A DNA stretch of 64,000 nt, taken from NCBI GenBank assembly GCA_020081605.1, contig JAHREC010000013.1:3968001-4032000 (forward strand), read 5' to 3'. The notes under the pieces were generated by a model. It was not told the DNA's origin. It worked only from the letters and a program-made list of their open reading frames with translations, and did not search any database. This stretch comes from Albifimbria verrucaria. Its lineage: Eukaryota > Ascomycota > Sordariomycetes > Hypocreales > Stachybotryaceae. Position numbers and translations under genes: made by a program. Shown piece after piece: positions 36,465 through 49,335 of the stretch; position 1 is the first letter of the stretch; each line of letters opens with the position of its first letter.

Positions 36465-38848
36465 TCTATGATGAAGCATCTGGGAAGCTTCAGGTCAGCA
36501 TCCACGAGTTTGGTATGTCCTGTAGCTTTAACAAGTCGATCACACAGCGGGAGAGCAGATAGCCCATCCGCTTGTATTCCGGGCCGGATGTCATGTCTTC
36601 AGGCAGCGGGAGAGGTGAAGATGCCTAGGCCACGCGACATCGGGGGCAGACTTGTGCAAAGGACGTTGGGGCTCTTTTCACGTACAACTCAAAACTGGAG
36701 GGAGGACGGGCCAGGTATTTGAGATGGCCAGCATCCCATCATGGCTCACGCGGACACAGACAGGAAGAAACAAAAGAAGGCTCTCAGGCGCAGCACAGGC
36801 TCCGCGTGGACGGGATGGACAGGATGTACATGCATGCTCTGAGGCGCATGCTGGAGATGGATGTAAAGGTGGGAAGGGAAGGGAAGAACGGGGAGATGAG
36901 ATGAAGATAGAATCCGCGGCGTGGCAGACCGCTGTAGAAACATTTTGAATAGCTGCAGTTCTAAAGACGGCCGGCCACGACGTGGACGCATGAGGGGCTC
37001 AGCAAGTGGTGAATGCCACATCGGAGCCGCCCATGGCATGGATGACTCTGAAAGCGGTACTGCCCCTGCCAACCCAACCCTCCATTCGCTTCCCCAGGGG
37101 CCCACGATGGCTCGTCCCGAAGTCAGCCTTGCTCCCTGCTGGCCCAGTGGTGCCGCCCATCTTTAGACGAGAAGGACCCGTCCCCGGGGTGCCATGCAGG
37201 CAGACGGGAGAAGAGCGAGGGGGCCAACGAAAGGCGGGCCCTATGAGTGGACAGCGACGCCGCGTGCGGCCATCTCTTTCGACAGCAAACCGATTTCTAT
37301 TTTCGGGGGCCAGAGATGCCCGTAGTTGCATGGCACTCGCCAATCGCTGGACGTGCTGCTCTCTGCAGCCCAAGCCCAGCTGCACATCGAGTGGCTGTGG
37401 GATGCGCGTTTGCAGGCTTAGCCGCTGCCCCCTCCCTTTCTCCTCTGGCTCTCCTCTGGCCATCGATAGCCGCGGGCTGGGACGGTCAGCGCCAAAGCAA
37501 CCTGATGTGACAGGGATGTGGTGAGGAGAGCCTGAGAGACGTGACCTGGTTCGCCTGTTATGCTCGATCTTCACGTGATGCCCCTCGACGTGCAGCAGCC
37601 TGGCCGTCCAATTGCCAGCCGCGTATAAGCTCCCTCCCACTCAGATCACCAGGCATGCCGCCGCCGCTCGTCCCCAGCGCCCGGGTTGTTTCGAATCTGA
37701 AATTACCGGATGTGATGAATGGTTCCTCTGCAGCGGTGAAGCAAGTTTCGAGGCCATCTGGTCTTTGCGTACGGACCACTGGTTCGGCGGCTTGTTGGCC
37801 ATGGTGGAAACCCAGCCGACCGGCGAGCCTGGTCAGCAACCCTCACGACATGGCACCAAATCGGGCATGGCCACGAGGCTAGACGTGGACAACCAGAGAA
37901 GCAGAGAAGGGGAGTTCACTATAATAGAATCTTGGAAGTTCCTCCGTTTCCGTTTTTTGGCATCAGCTCTTATTCCTCGCGTAAGCACTGCGTCGCTCTA
38001 AAAACGCATCCAACAAGACCACCAACATGGCAGCCTGCTTACAGTTTTTCTTTTTTTCTTTTTTCCACGCTGATAGTGCCTTTGAAGTTCCTCTCCTACA
38101 AGTGAACAACACTAGACGTCTGCGGGCGCCAGATGAAGCCATGGCCCCTGCTTATGGTCAATGTGTGCTCCAACTGATTGGTGTACCCAAACGCTTTGAC
38201 AAAGCCCCTTCCATCGGCCTGCATGGCAGAACCGATTCATCGTGTAGCCCCTGACCCTCAGGTGAATCGTCCTCTCCAATCATCAGGCGCTGGGGAAACG
38301 CGACTGCTTGTTCCGTTACATCATCCAGAACATGATAAACACGACCGGGCGCTACGAGCGTGGGGGCCCATACATGCTATATCTCTTTGCTTTCTTAATA
38401 TCTCTAAATTATATGCCATATCCCGTTGAGAAACCCATCACAATCAAGCGCCTAGACAGGCAATACGCCAACTCGTCAAGCATTCTCCTCTTCCATCATC
38501 GTCAACCCCAGAGCCGTGCGCCTCGAGCCCCAGGAGGCACGAGTCATCATCCTTCACACTGCATCCATCTCTGTGCGCACGCATGCTCCTCCTCGCCGCT
38601 CGGACTAGGACCTCGGGACGCCAACGCCTTCCTAAAGCGAAAACACCAGTAAAGACGGGAGTATAGAACAAGGCATGTCATAACGTGTTATTCCAGCCCA
38701 TATCTAAGCCTCCCTCGTATGCAACAAACTTGCAAAGCAGGATAGTAGCGTATACAAACAACGACACGCCGCTGAAGGACCTCTTTGAAAGCATCAATCT
38801 GCACCACAAAAGAAACGCTCGTGCAAACTGCGGAATGGCGGGTGCTCA
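36465..38848. other. upstream region of CFEM gene, no gene seen
   Basis: 2.4 kb without a credible gene. Frames of 170-213 residues at 37006-37640 exist on both strands over the same bases, which marks them as GC-driven open frames. The part near 38020-38060 has a T-rich run and the end is the 3' region of snf7. Confidence 0.5.
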
Positions 38849-39710
38849 TCAGATGGCCATCTCGGCTTGTAATTTCCTGAACTCGGCCTCCTCATCGTCT
38901 TCTTCGATGGGCTGCTTCGCACGTGAAACCGCTTTGAATATGTTAGCATGGCTTGAACCTCAGATGTACGGGAAGGGTCCTCACGCTCTGCATGCACAGG
39001 TGTTGGCAGCTTGTGGACGTCGTCTAATACAGGCGGGTTGCCTGTCTTCAACATCTGCTCGTCCAACTGCTCCTGCTGCAACTCCTCCAACGCTTCTTCC
39101 AGTTCCATATCGTCCACGGTGGTGCCAATCGGATTATTCGTGATCGCGTTGAGAATCTCCTCGCCGATCTCATTCTGCTCCCGAATCTTGTCCCTGTCGC
39201 GAAGTGTTAGCTGTGTCACATGCTTCTCTTCGAGAAAAGTTTCCCATCTTATGACGTACATTGTCTCTTCCACCTTCTCCACGGTGTACTTGCCATGAAT
39301 TTGCTTCATGGCCTCACCAGCCTTCGACATTGCCTCCAAGGTCTCCCGGTTGATGTTGGCCGATTCGATAGCGTTGATCTGCTGTTCCAGCGTTCCGATT
39401 TGCGCCACGGTCTGCTCTAGCGAGTGTTCATGTTGCTTCTTGCGCTTGAGGGCCGCCTTTGCCGCTGTAGAGTCTTATCAGCCATTGTTGCAACCCCTAG
39501 CGAGAACCCGTCTGCGCGGAACAGAGACTACGTACCGTTCTTGTTGGTGCTTACGTACTTGCGAGCAAGTGCGTCTTGCTCATCCATCTGGGTTTGCAGG
39601 TACTTCTCCCGCTTTTGCAGCATGTCAAGCTGCGATCGTAGAGTGAGGATGGCATTCTTCGGAGTATCCTTTCGCTTCTGCGCTGCGGCGCCGCCAAACC
39701 AGCCCCACAT
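38849..39710 (-). CDS. snf7: ESCRT-III subunit Snf7/Vps32
   Basis: Core polymer-forming subunit of ESCRT-III, which bends and cuts membranes at multivesicular endosomes and also serves fungal ambient-pH (Pal/Rim) signalling. The start at 39710 gives MWGWFGGAAAQKRKDTPKNA, the usual N-terminus; a farther ATG at 39746 adds only 12 leader-like residues. Exon 1 ends KYVSTNKN, and after an intron exon 2 gives AKAALKRKKQHEHSLEQTVA. A second intron (GTACGT...CAG) separates VEETM from DKIREQNEIGEEI. The acidic C-terminal part has DDMELEEALEELQQEQLDEQ, the MIM-bearing region. A last intron leads to AEFRKLQAEMAI and the stop at 38849. The basic N-terminal and acidic C-terminal halves are both present. 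All exons read without frameshift, unlike most neighbours. Confidence 0.92.
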
Positions 39711-40896
39711 GATGATCGTTGGTGAAGATGTAGACGTAGTTGTCAAAGGAAGGTCGCGGGTTGTAGAGGACTGTAGGCGCTTATCGCGGCGCCAGAGAGT
39801 CCTGTGTGTTGCGGTAAAATGTGTTGATGCTGGGTTGCCCGGACAGGTTCGGTGGATGGTGGGGTTAAATCTGCGTGCACGTCAGAACTCAAGCGCCTGC
39901 GGAAGCCATCAGGGTGCCGTGGCATTTCGAGTGGTCTCACCGTATATTTGAGGGTCGCTTTCACGAGTTCGCCGTCGGCTTCGTCGTTCTGTCACGAGGT
40001 CAGAGTCGTAGAAGATGAACTAGGCTCCCGTTACGTTGGAGGTCATGCCGTTGCCTCAGCCGAACCAGGGTACTTGGTAGCGGGCGATGACGGCACAAGT
40101 ACCATTCGGTCATAATGAAGTTTAGCCGTGAATTTTCCGGGATAGTCATGTGATGCCTTCATGGGTGACTGGTACTAAGCAAGTCATGACCTCCCCATCC
40201 AACTGACAATATGAGATGATTGTCATTTATAGATACCTTACCTAATTCTCGAATTGGATACGCCGTTTGTGAATAGGTAACTTTTACAATTCTCACCATC
40301 TATCTAGCGCATAAATTGCCCTTTATACATCTCAATGTTATATCAATTGACGTCTGACCGTCATACATACGTTAAAAAAGTCATCCACGACATACTTAGA
40401 AATTCCCGTTTAAGGATATTCAATGTCATTTTTATATGCCTAACTCTGAACTCCAGTCCCACAGACTGTTTGTCTCAGTCTTATCAACCCGTCTCCTACC
40501 ATCTATTTTGCAACCAAACGGCCATTCGTTCCTCTTTTCCCGTGGACTTACATAGCCAAAAATCTAAAATTACAGCGAAACATCCAATTCGCCAGCCAGT
40601 CCCATCTGGCAAACCTGCCATCTTAAAAGTCTCCACAATGGCCACCAAAGCGCCCAGCTAACCAGTTTGCCATTTCCATGGGAAGAATGCTAAATCCTCG
40701 CAACAATAACGGATTGTGCTGGCTCCTGAGGACGTCGAAGAGCAGTGAAGAGCATTGATAAGAGTCTAACGCCGTGGTCTTCGTCGGGTGTAGGCTGGTT
40801 CGTCCTGGCGGCAGCCACCCGAGCCCCACACCAACCAAGGAAAAGAGAATAAAGAATATTTACAGCGAAGTAAAGGTTTCGTGTTGTGAGAACGGA
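39711..40896. other. spacer between mannosyltransferase and snf7
   Basis: Holds the promoter and leader of snf7 (-) and the 3' region of the mannosyltransferase gene (-). The part from about 40190 to 40620 is AT-rich. A Lys-poor frame at 39743-39964 is in phase with the snf7 leader but looks untranslated. Confidence 0.5.
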
Positions 40897-42386
40897 TCAG
40901 ACGTTTCCGCCCTTCTCCTCGGTATCGTGGTGCCAAACAACATAGTTGGGAAGACCGATGACTTCATAACCGGCGCGCTTTGCCATCTTAGCAAAGCCCT
41001 CGGTTTCGGCTTGATTCTCGAAGGCATAACAAGGGAAATTGATGCCTAGAAAAAGTCATTAGTATAAATAACAGAGACCGACCAATCCTTATTCGTCTCG
41101 GCATACCTGAGCGATGGACGTCAGCCTTCACAAGGATGTTGACGCCGCCAATGCCATCAAGTTCCATTTCCTCGTCCTTGTTCTCACGCCAATCACCCAT
41201 TCTGGCCATGTATGTCCGACCGGTATCGTACTGCTTATATCCTGTAGTGTAACATCAGCCTCCGGGTCGTCGCACAGGTGGGATAGACCACAAACCTTCA
41301 GCAAGAACCACATCCTTATCTAAACTATTTGTCAACTTCCGGCCTTTGTCTGACTCAACCCATGAGTTATAGTCGACTAGCAGGCATGTTAGTAGGTGTA
41401 CCAGCTGGTGATGCGGCATTCTGTTAACTTACATCGTCCTTCGATATCAACGCCCTTTTCATAGCGATGGAACCAAATGTCTAGAGCCTGTCAGCAGTGT
41501 TCTTCGGACCTATGATGCATCGCAATCATACTTGGAACAAGAATATCTCGATCATGGGCGATGAAGTCCTCCAGAATCTTTTCAGGGCTGTCAACAATAT
41601 CGACATCGCGCCAATATACCCAAGAGTGTTCTGGTTTCAGCGCAGTAGCGAGGAGGTAGTTTCGTGCTCGGCCAAGAGCCTTGCGCCGTGGGCCTTGGGC
41701 CTCAAAGGAGTGCCTATCCTCCACGTTCTGGCTCAGGTGGAAATGAAAGTCCTTCTGGATGATCTTTGCGCTTCGGAACGGTATCTGGTCGGGACGTTTC
41801 TGGATGCGATCCAACTCAGCAGCCAAGACGGCGAGTGTATCATCTTGAGAGTCGGAGACCAGGAAAGCGAGATCTATCAGGCGATGCGGATATGTGAGTT
41901 CGGCGAGAAGTTCGAAGTACTTGGAGAGGAAAGGGGCGGCGTCTTTCAGAGGGGTGAGAATGAGAACCCTCTCCTCGTTCAACACCGCCTTTCGGGTGGA
42001 CTGGATGGGGTTGAGGTCGACGTGTTGGATGGATGGGGATTCGACCTCGAGGGCGCGTGGTGGTTGAAAATGACGGGAGTCTGAAGATGTGCGTTCCACC
42101 GGGCCTGCTCGTTTTGCGTCATGTCCATTGGGGGTTTCGACGGGCCCCAGCAGTAGAAGCTTATGAGCGTCAGTACAAATGCAGCTGCACGGGTGAGCGG
42201 CGCGTTCTCTTACGTCTGCATTTCAGAGGCTGAGCTGGTGATGCCTCTCCATAATAGGAGGAGGATGCCAGTAGCGGCGATGAGCAGGAGGAAGCGCGTC
42301 TTCGTCACCATGCTGCGTAGCACTCGAGAGGGCGGCAGCTGTGCCCTGGTGGCTTTCCAATTCAGTCCACCTTTTGGAAGAAGCAT
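40897..42386 (-). CDS. Anp1/Mnn9-family alpha-1,6-mannosyltransferase
   Basis: Golgi type II membrane enzyme of the mannan polymerase complexes (Mnn9, Van1, Anp1), which extends the alpha-1,6-mannose backbone of N-glycans. The start at 42386 (MLLPKGGLNWKATRAQLPPS) is followed by a signal anchor (TRFLLLIAATGILLLLW); an ATG at 42425 is in the same frame. After an intron come QTPVIFNHHAP, LEVESPSIQHVDLNPI, LILTPLKDAAPFLSKYFELL, LIDLAFLVSDSQDDTLAVL, the metal-binding VYWRDVDIVDSP and, over three or four short exons, FHRYEKGVDIEG, DKDVVLAEGYKQYDTGRT, ELDGIGGVNILVKADVHRSG and AETEGFAKMAKRAGYEV. The stop is at 40897. One break near 42045 lies in a CCC run before LEVESP. The ADVHRSG and EGYKQYDTGR wording points to Mnn9 rather than Anp1, from memory. 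Confidence 0.85.
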
Positions 42387-43487
42387 GGTGAAGACTGTAA
42401 CAGAGAGATTTCTCAATCGGGACAATGGCTCGGGCTCGCTGGGGGCGTATGCTCAAGGGCTATTAATCGCAAGGCACGTGGTTCTAATGCGAACCGCGTA
42501 CGGTGTCCTGTCCAACAGGTCGCGGGGAGGATGAAGATCGCAAGATACGCTCGGCCGATTGAAAACGAGAGACTGCCGCGCCAGGTGCAATGGTGAGGCT
42601 TCGGATCCTGGGCGGGGAGCAAAGCCAACGTTATTGAAGCCGTGGCGGTTTGCAAATGCTGGAAGGGGTTCGATGGGAGAAAGAGAGAGATGCTGCAAGC
42701 AGCTGCCAAATCAGCAAATCAGGATACTTACGAAAGCTTAACTTGGATAGGATACTGCTAGGATACAATCAAGCTCGCGGCAAGGGACGCGCTATTCCCA
42801 GCAGGCCTCAAGTACCTCTTAGGTCACCCGCTAACCCTAGCATCCGGACATGGTGCGCCATGGGTGCTTTTGGGGTTGCCCCAACCCGGTTCAGTGTCAA
42901 GGGGGCCCTGGATCTGGGAGTGGATTGGAACCCACTTGCTGACGCAAAGCTTTGATGCCATCGAGCTCCCGATCCAGTTGCCTTCAGCTTGTTGTCATGA
43001 TATGCCTACCCTAGAGGGGACGTACTGAAAGCCAAGGCCATGAAGGGTCTAAAGAGCCATCGTACTTAGCCTTGTCCGGCACTCCAATTAGATGAATAAA
43101 TTCGTCAAATGGCTTTTCATTTTTCTTTTGTTATTTTTTAAAGATAGAACTTTCATTATGCCTAGATTTTTGCTGTTAGTATCTACCCACATACCAATAT
43201 GCTACAATGCACCAGTCAATGATGCTCCGTTTGCCTTGTGGCCTGAATCAGCTATATGACAAGGAAGGGCGTGGCGAAACTGGCACTCCAGCTCCCCAAC
43301 TCCTGGCTTACATATCCCCATGTCACATACCATTGACCTCTCAACCACCGTGCGATAGTCGCTTGTCTCGCTTGCCTCCTTCAGAACTCAGAGCGCCTTC
43401 GTGCGACCTGAAAACACACACCCAGATATCCTAGCCAGGAAAAGGCTGCAGTCATATACTGTACGTGGCACCGGCGCATTCTCATAC
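42387..43487. other. shared upstream region of mannosyltransferase and mag1
   Basis: 1.1-kb divergent spacer with an AT-rich stretch near 43080-43180. No coding signal is seen. Confidence 0.5.
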
Positions 43488-43607
43488 ATGCGATATTGGC
43501 TGCCGTGCAAGCCCATAATAACCAGACTTGCGCACAATTGGGTTGTACGGAGTACGGCAACCGCTTCCTACCAACCTCTCTTCAGCACATTGCCCGCAGC
43601 CGCAGCA

Positions 43608-44669
43608 ATGAGGAGATCATCACGCTTAAGCAGTAAGACAGAAGTGGAAGTCTCACCACAGGTCATGCCTCCACCACCTCTACCCTCAGCTGGACGAAAG
43701 AGGAAGACGTCGCCGGAAGCCAAGTCAGAAGGGCCAGTCACACCGGTAAAACGGCGCGCGCAAGCTAAGAAAGACCCGCCGCCGTTGACGCCTACGCCTA
43801 GCCAAGTGAAGCTCATCGCTGAACCCGCCAAAGAGACAAAGAAGCCACTCCATGGCGCCGTGACTCGCCTAGCTGACACGCAGTCTACCAATGCACCGCT
43901 GCTGTCGCCAGAAACCTCTCGGTTAATAGCATCACGCAGGCTGGACTCTGTGTCTCCGTCCAAACCCCCAAGAGCAAGGACGACAACTGCAAACTTGCTC
44001 GAAGAGGCTTGTGCTCATCTGATCAAGGTGGATGAGCGGTTGCAACCTATAATTGAGAAGCACCACTGCCGAGTGTTCTCACCAGAGGGTCTGGCAGAGA
44101 AGATTGATCCTTTCGAGAGCTTGACCAGCAGCATCATATCCCAGCAGGTTTCTGGAGCTGCCGCCAAGTCTATCAAGGCAAAGTTCGTGGCACTGTTTGA
44201 ATTAGCCGACGAACAACGCTTTCCACGCCCTTCTGAGGTGGCCACCTGTTCCATAGAGCGTCTCCGTACAGCTGGCCTGTCCCAGCGTAAGGCTGAATAT
44301 GTCAAAGGCCTAGCTGAGAAGTTTGCAAGCGGCGAGCTGAGCGCGCAGATGTTGCATGATGCACCCTATGAAGAGGTGTTTGAACGGCTCATTGCAGTCC
44401 GTGGCTTAGGCAAATGGTCGGTTGAAATGTTTGCATGCTTCGCCCTCAAAATACCCGACGTATTCTCCACGGGAGACCTGGGTGTGGCTCGAGGAATGGC
44501 TGCGCTAATCGGCAAAGATGTGAACAAACTGAAGGCTAAAGGCGGAAAATGGAAATACATGTCTGAAAAGGAGATGGAGGAATTCGCGGAACCCTTCAAA
44601 CCCTACAGGAGCCTGCTCATGTATTATCTCTGGCGTGTAGAAGAAACGGACATCAGTACGTTGGAGTGA
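43608..44669 (+). CDS. mag1: DNA-3-methyladenine glycosylase II (HhH-GPD)
   Basis: Base-excision repair enzyme that removes alkylated purines. The start at 43608 gives MRRSSRLSSK and a basic, Pro-rich leader with likely nuclear signals (GRKRKTSPEA, PVKRRAQAKK). The glycosylase domain starts near residue 130 (HLIKVDERLQPIIEKHHC), followed by DPFESLTSSIISQQVSGAAA. The helix-hairpin-helix is at IAVRGLGKWSVEMFACF, followed by the Gly/Pro-Asp part IPDVFSTGDLGVARGMAALI, whose Asp in GDLGV is the catalytic residue. FKPYRSLLMYYLWRVEE ends the protein. Length is 353 residues from this start, in one intact exon. The frame stays open upstream to an ATG at 43488, which would add 40 residues. Divergent from the mannosyltransferase gene. 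Confidence 0.92.
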   Translation: MRRSSRLSSKTEVEVSPQVMPPPPLPSAGRKRKTSPEAKSEGPVTPVKRRAQAKKDPPPLTPTPSQVKLIAEPAKETKKPLHGAVTRLADTQSTNAPLLSPETSRLIASRRLDSVSPSKPPRARTTTANLLEEACAHLIKVDERLQPIIEKHHCRVFSPEGLAEKIDPFESLTSSIISQQVSGAAAKSIKAKFVALFELADEQRFPRPSEVATCSIERLRTAGLSQRKAEYVKGLAEKFASGELSAQMLHDAPYEEVFERLIAVRGLGKWSVEMFACFALKIPDVFSTGDLGVARGMAALIGKDVNKLKAKGGKWKYMSEKEMEEFAEPFKPYRSLLMYYLWRVEETDISTLE

Positions 44670-47082
44670 GGAGCATCATGAGTGTGTGGGACTGAGATCA
44701 TGGGAGATGGGCGTGAAAGCAACTACAAACATTTTAACTCAACACCGTGAGAGGCACCCCTTTAAAACCAACAACTAAACTAAATAAAGAGACAGTAAAG
44801 GATGAGAAATCATGTTTTAGATGTAATGAATATATTGTTAGAATTGTACTATATACATAAGATCCTGGGCCCATTTGGTTGTGCCAGCTTTTTCGTCACG
44901 GACCAGGATGGCCTGAGGATGAGTGAGAGCTGAAAGGGCGAAAGCAAGCTACCAATATGAATACATTACAAAAGCCCTAATTTTCAACAAAACCAATTCA
45001 TACTTGATATGCCACCAGTAGACACTATAGGGGAGCCACACACGAAGGCTGTCGGATGCCGCTACCATTGATGATTCATTCTTTATCCACACGCCTTGAA
45101 AATATATTTGAACAGTTGTGATACTGCTAATTGCGATAGAGGGTGAACTTAGGGTAATAGCTGTTCGCTGGGGATATCTTGCATCGGATTATGGGATTGA
45201 CTGGTATCATCTGTTCAAAGCCATCGACATCTCGATGAGAACATAACTGCTCTCGTGAAAAAACTGCATTTCGATAATGGGGTTTAGAAGTTTGTGCACT
45301 CAAGGGCAAAGTGACTGCCGAAAGCATAAAACGCAACATGAATCTGAGATTAGTTACCAAGACAGGCTCGCCATTGTGCTCTCATTCATTCTAAAAGTCC
45401 AATAAATGCACCGGGTGGAGCTACCAGTTGTTCATCTGAAGGCTATAAAACCACTGCTGATACCAATCTCTGCCACAACGGTTGGGCGTATTCAGCCAAT
45501 TTAACTTCTCTGTATCATTCTATCAACCAAGTAGTATTTATCCTAGAGATCTATTGTAATGCCCTTTACCACTGTGTAGTAGCTCTATCATACAAGCTCG
45601 TCCGAGTTGTAGGGACAACAATTACCAAACTCCCTACACTACATGGCATGTGCTATTCTCCTATATGATACTGAAGCGGCTATTGATCCGAGCATTAAAT
45701 CGGCCTCTACGAAAAGTATTGCTGCTTCAGCATGCTCGACAAAGCGACCTAGACACAAGAGATCGCGAGACCTTTCAACAAGCTCACAAGGCTTGAAAAC
45801 GACAAAGAAGGTGGGACACATAAGTCACTATAGACTTTGTAGAGTTTATCCAAATGAACGAATGTGAACTCAAGGTCCTCATGGTTGGCTCAAACACCGG
45901 TATAATATCACCAGCTATCCCCAGGAACCACATTCTAGGCCTTCTGTTCCATGGCAGAATCTACTCAATGACACTAGCGTCTAAAGCCATCTGCAAGGAG
46001 AGGCCAGTGGAGCTTCTGGCCTGTAATAATGACTGAGCAGGAAGAACAAAGCGACCTGCAAAGATGCTTGCGGCGGAGGAAGCGATCATCCATGACTTAG
46101 ACACCTCAAGAGTCTCCCTTGACAGTGGATATCATCTGTATCCGACTATTACGGAGATTAAGGGGTCTTCGTATACATGAGAGCATGATCACTTCTGAAC
46201 GTGTATAGTTGGTAGGTGAAGGGATTGAATGGTTACGATTCATGATATATTGTTGACTGAGACATTGTGCAGACCTGTCAATACCTAGTACTGTGGCCTC
46301 GCTGTAGAGTATCACCAGCCACTGACGATTCAACGGGGTTCAAGTGTCGCATATTGATGGACTCGAGAGTTTGGTGCTAGAGATAGTATCGTATGGTCGA
46401 TGGGGCACTTGCAAGTGGAAAATCGTCTCGACATATCCCATTTTGCCCATGATGAAACAGGCTAGTCGCTGTTTCGGCTACTCTGGGATGGTTTATCTGG
46501 CTGATCCAGCCGCTGTCACAAAAATTGGAGTTGCTCAGACTAGATGAGTGTGATCACAGGCAGGTCTCATGTTGATCGTTGTTTCATGACACATGTAGTT
46601 CCATGGCCTGACAAGCGGTAAGGAATAAGAGACGATCACACAGTCATTGTATTTTAACTTATGTAAGGCCTGGTAAAGAATGTCGCAGTAAAGATGCGGC
46701 GCAAGGCTGTCGAACGAGTCTAGTTACGAAGTTGTAGGATATAGTTTTGTAAAGGGGCTGTTCAAGTATTGTTCTGAGTTCGCGAGACTGACTGCGTAAT
46801 AATAGTTTTGAGAGGGGCGGATTGAAGCAGCACGGTGTGCTTGCCAGGCCACAGGTAGGAGATGGATGAAAGAGAACCATCAACTATTTAAAGTTTGTAC
46901 TGTACAGTATGCGAAGCTTGTTCTTTTTAGAATGTTCAACGTTTTTAGATGCTCAAGTGTGTGAGTGGCATGAATTTTATTGCACAGGCACCCATCCGTC
47001 TTAAGCTGGGGTGCTGTACAATAATACTAAAATCAGTCGTCTAATTCAGTCACTGGGGATGTTGCTACAATTTGCGAGAGTC

Positions 47083-47139
47083 GTTTTCTTTCCTTTTTTA
47101 CCCTTTTTCTTTCCTTTTCTTTCCTTTTCTTTTTCCTTT
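47083..47139 (+). repeat. CTTTTC polypyrimidine tract
   Basis: An almost pure C/T run built from TTTCC and CTTTT words, about 55 bases long. It may be simple sequence or a triplex-prone tract. Confidence 0.8.
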
Positions 47140-49284
47140 GCTTGCCGTCTTGGCTGTGAAGACTTTTCGGAGGACTCCGAAAGGAGTATTTTTACTCTTG
47201 CATGCAGAATTGTATGGAAATGTGAAACTGTACAGTACAGCACAAGACATTAAGCAAAGACAAAAGGAAAATAAATAAATGGGCATCTCTGCCGGAGTGA
47301 GCCTGTTGCCGGTGCGACCAAAGACAATGCGCTAGGTGAACCGGTATGATGGGTTGGGTTGGTTACCTTGGAGCAGCGGAACAAAGAGTCCATTCATGAC
47401 GACACAATTGCCGGGACCAGGTCGCTACACAACATCGGACATCGATCGGGTCAATGGCATGGGAAACCGGAACGCGTCACAGCGCGGGTTTTTTCCTCCC
47501 TCTAGAAGGTTTCTTGCATGGAGCCACAGCAGCACAGCCTGTGTGGATGGCAAAGAGACCCACGCAGCGCCACACAGGAACTGCATGCCAAGCTGTTTGA
47601 ACTGGTGTCAGAAATAACAATGGTTTGGGGCAATTGGGACGTCCAGAGCGCACCTGGTCACATCTTGGTGTCAGAGTTGCCACATTAGGGGGCGTCCGAA
47701 GTGATCCTCCTGGCTGACTGCCTCCTACTTTCCGAGAAGAGGCTCATGCTGAGTTGCTCACATGGCAATTCACGATCAGGACTTCTTTACTCATCCAAGG
47801 TCTGGGCGTGGTGTGGGTGGTTTAAACTATGGCAAAGGGGTATGCGCAGCATGGTATTGCTAAATAAAACGCGACATCCCATCCAATCTCACTCCGGCAT
47901 TCCACGCCAGCAGCATACAGTACGAGGCCACGCTACTACCACCGTGGCAGGGTGGTGGGGAACATACATCGACGATTGCCAATCTTCACACAGCCATGCC
48001 AGCAGACATTGCAAACGTACACATTGGGCCGCAGCTTTACAGTACCTGTGTGCTCGAAGAGGGGAAACCAGAAGAATGAGAGAGAGAGGGCCAACGTTTT
48101 TGTAAAACAGGTCTTGGGACCAGAGTTTTACAACATTACTTTAGGTAGCCATTAGGTTCGAGGCCGCTTCTGGTCCAATCCAGGTAGGTGGGTGGGATGG
48201 CATTTCGTTGGGCTATGAGTTCCTCGTATTTTTCTTGGGAGGGGGCAATGGTGCGTGCGTATACACGATATGTATGTATGTATGCTGAAGAGACAAGACG
48301 CTATCGAATGGCCCAAGATTAATTCGCCCAGGTGCATAGACAATCCCAATCCAGTCCCATTATCAAAGCAGGCCGTGGTTTCGATGCTCATTCATGATAA
48401 CGGCCGCCACCAGCGCCAGCCCGAACACAGCAGCCAGCAACGCCCGCAAGCTGCATGCTCGTTTGTTCTAGATTTAGACGACAATGCCTCTGTTACGCAT
48501 CCGATGCCAATGGTCCAACTTGCCAGGAAACAACATGAGACGGAATCGATGCGTCACCGACGACCGACGACTGATAGGTGAAACACAACCCCTTAGTAAG
48601 GCAAGGATCGCAGCACAGTACACACGGCAGTCAACGGGAACTGCCATGCGTGGGCGCAAATGCAAATTGTCCAGATAGTGAGACGAATGTGTTTCCCAGG
48701 TCGCTGCCGCCAAACAGGTTTCCCCGTCACGTTCACCCTCGGCAAAAAAGCCCAGAGGCGACAAAATGGCCGAGCATCACGGTAACACCGGAGCAGACCA
48801 AGATTATACCTAGTCCAGCTGCCTCATGGGCAATCAAAGACAAGCCCCTGCTTGCAATGACCGCAAAGCCTCCATCGAGGGATAGTCACTGGGTTAGGCA
48901 GGGGCTAGCGTGGGCCAGGCTCCATTAGCCAATCTCGCCAGTGCCAAGGGGAAAATCAGTCTCGACGGTCGCTGCGGGCCAAGGTTGGTAGCGTGCAAAG
49001 GCACGGCAAGGTAGCTGTACTTGGGAATGCTCGCTACACCTGCGGGACAGGCGGGCCAAGCTGCGATCGGCTCGTACCGATACGTGGCGCAGGTACCTTC
49101 TCGTCGAGCCGAGATCATCGTATCCAACCAATTCCTGGCCCAGGCTATATCAGGCAAAGTACAAGGTACCGTACGGTGTGCCATCCCTGATACCGGCACG
49201 GTGTGCAAGGGACAGCAGAACCACATCATCCAACCAAATTGGTACCAAGGCGACCAGGATCCCTCCGTTCTCCTGCTAACAAGG

Positions 49285-49335
49285 ACTCTCGCTCCCTCTC
49301 GCTCCCTTTCTTCCCTTTCCTTCCTTTCCTCCCCG
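49285..49335 (+). repeat. CT-rich tract upstream of ecm33
   Basis: TCTCGCTCCC repeated, then CCTTTCCTTCC words. Such CT tracts often surround start sites of highly expressed fungal genes, and Ecm33-type proteins are abundant. Confidence 0.7.

Noticed and set aside
36999..37640. Overlapping open frames of 213 (-) and 172 (+) codons
   Set aside because: Both strands open over the same GC-rich bases; neither has coding-like composition.
44670..47000. AT-richer region as a decayed transposon
   Set aside because: No terminal repeats, target duplication or transposase-like frames are visible; base bias alone is not enough.
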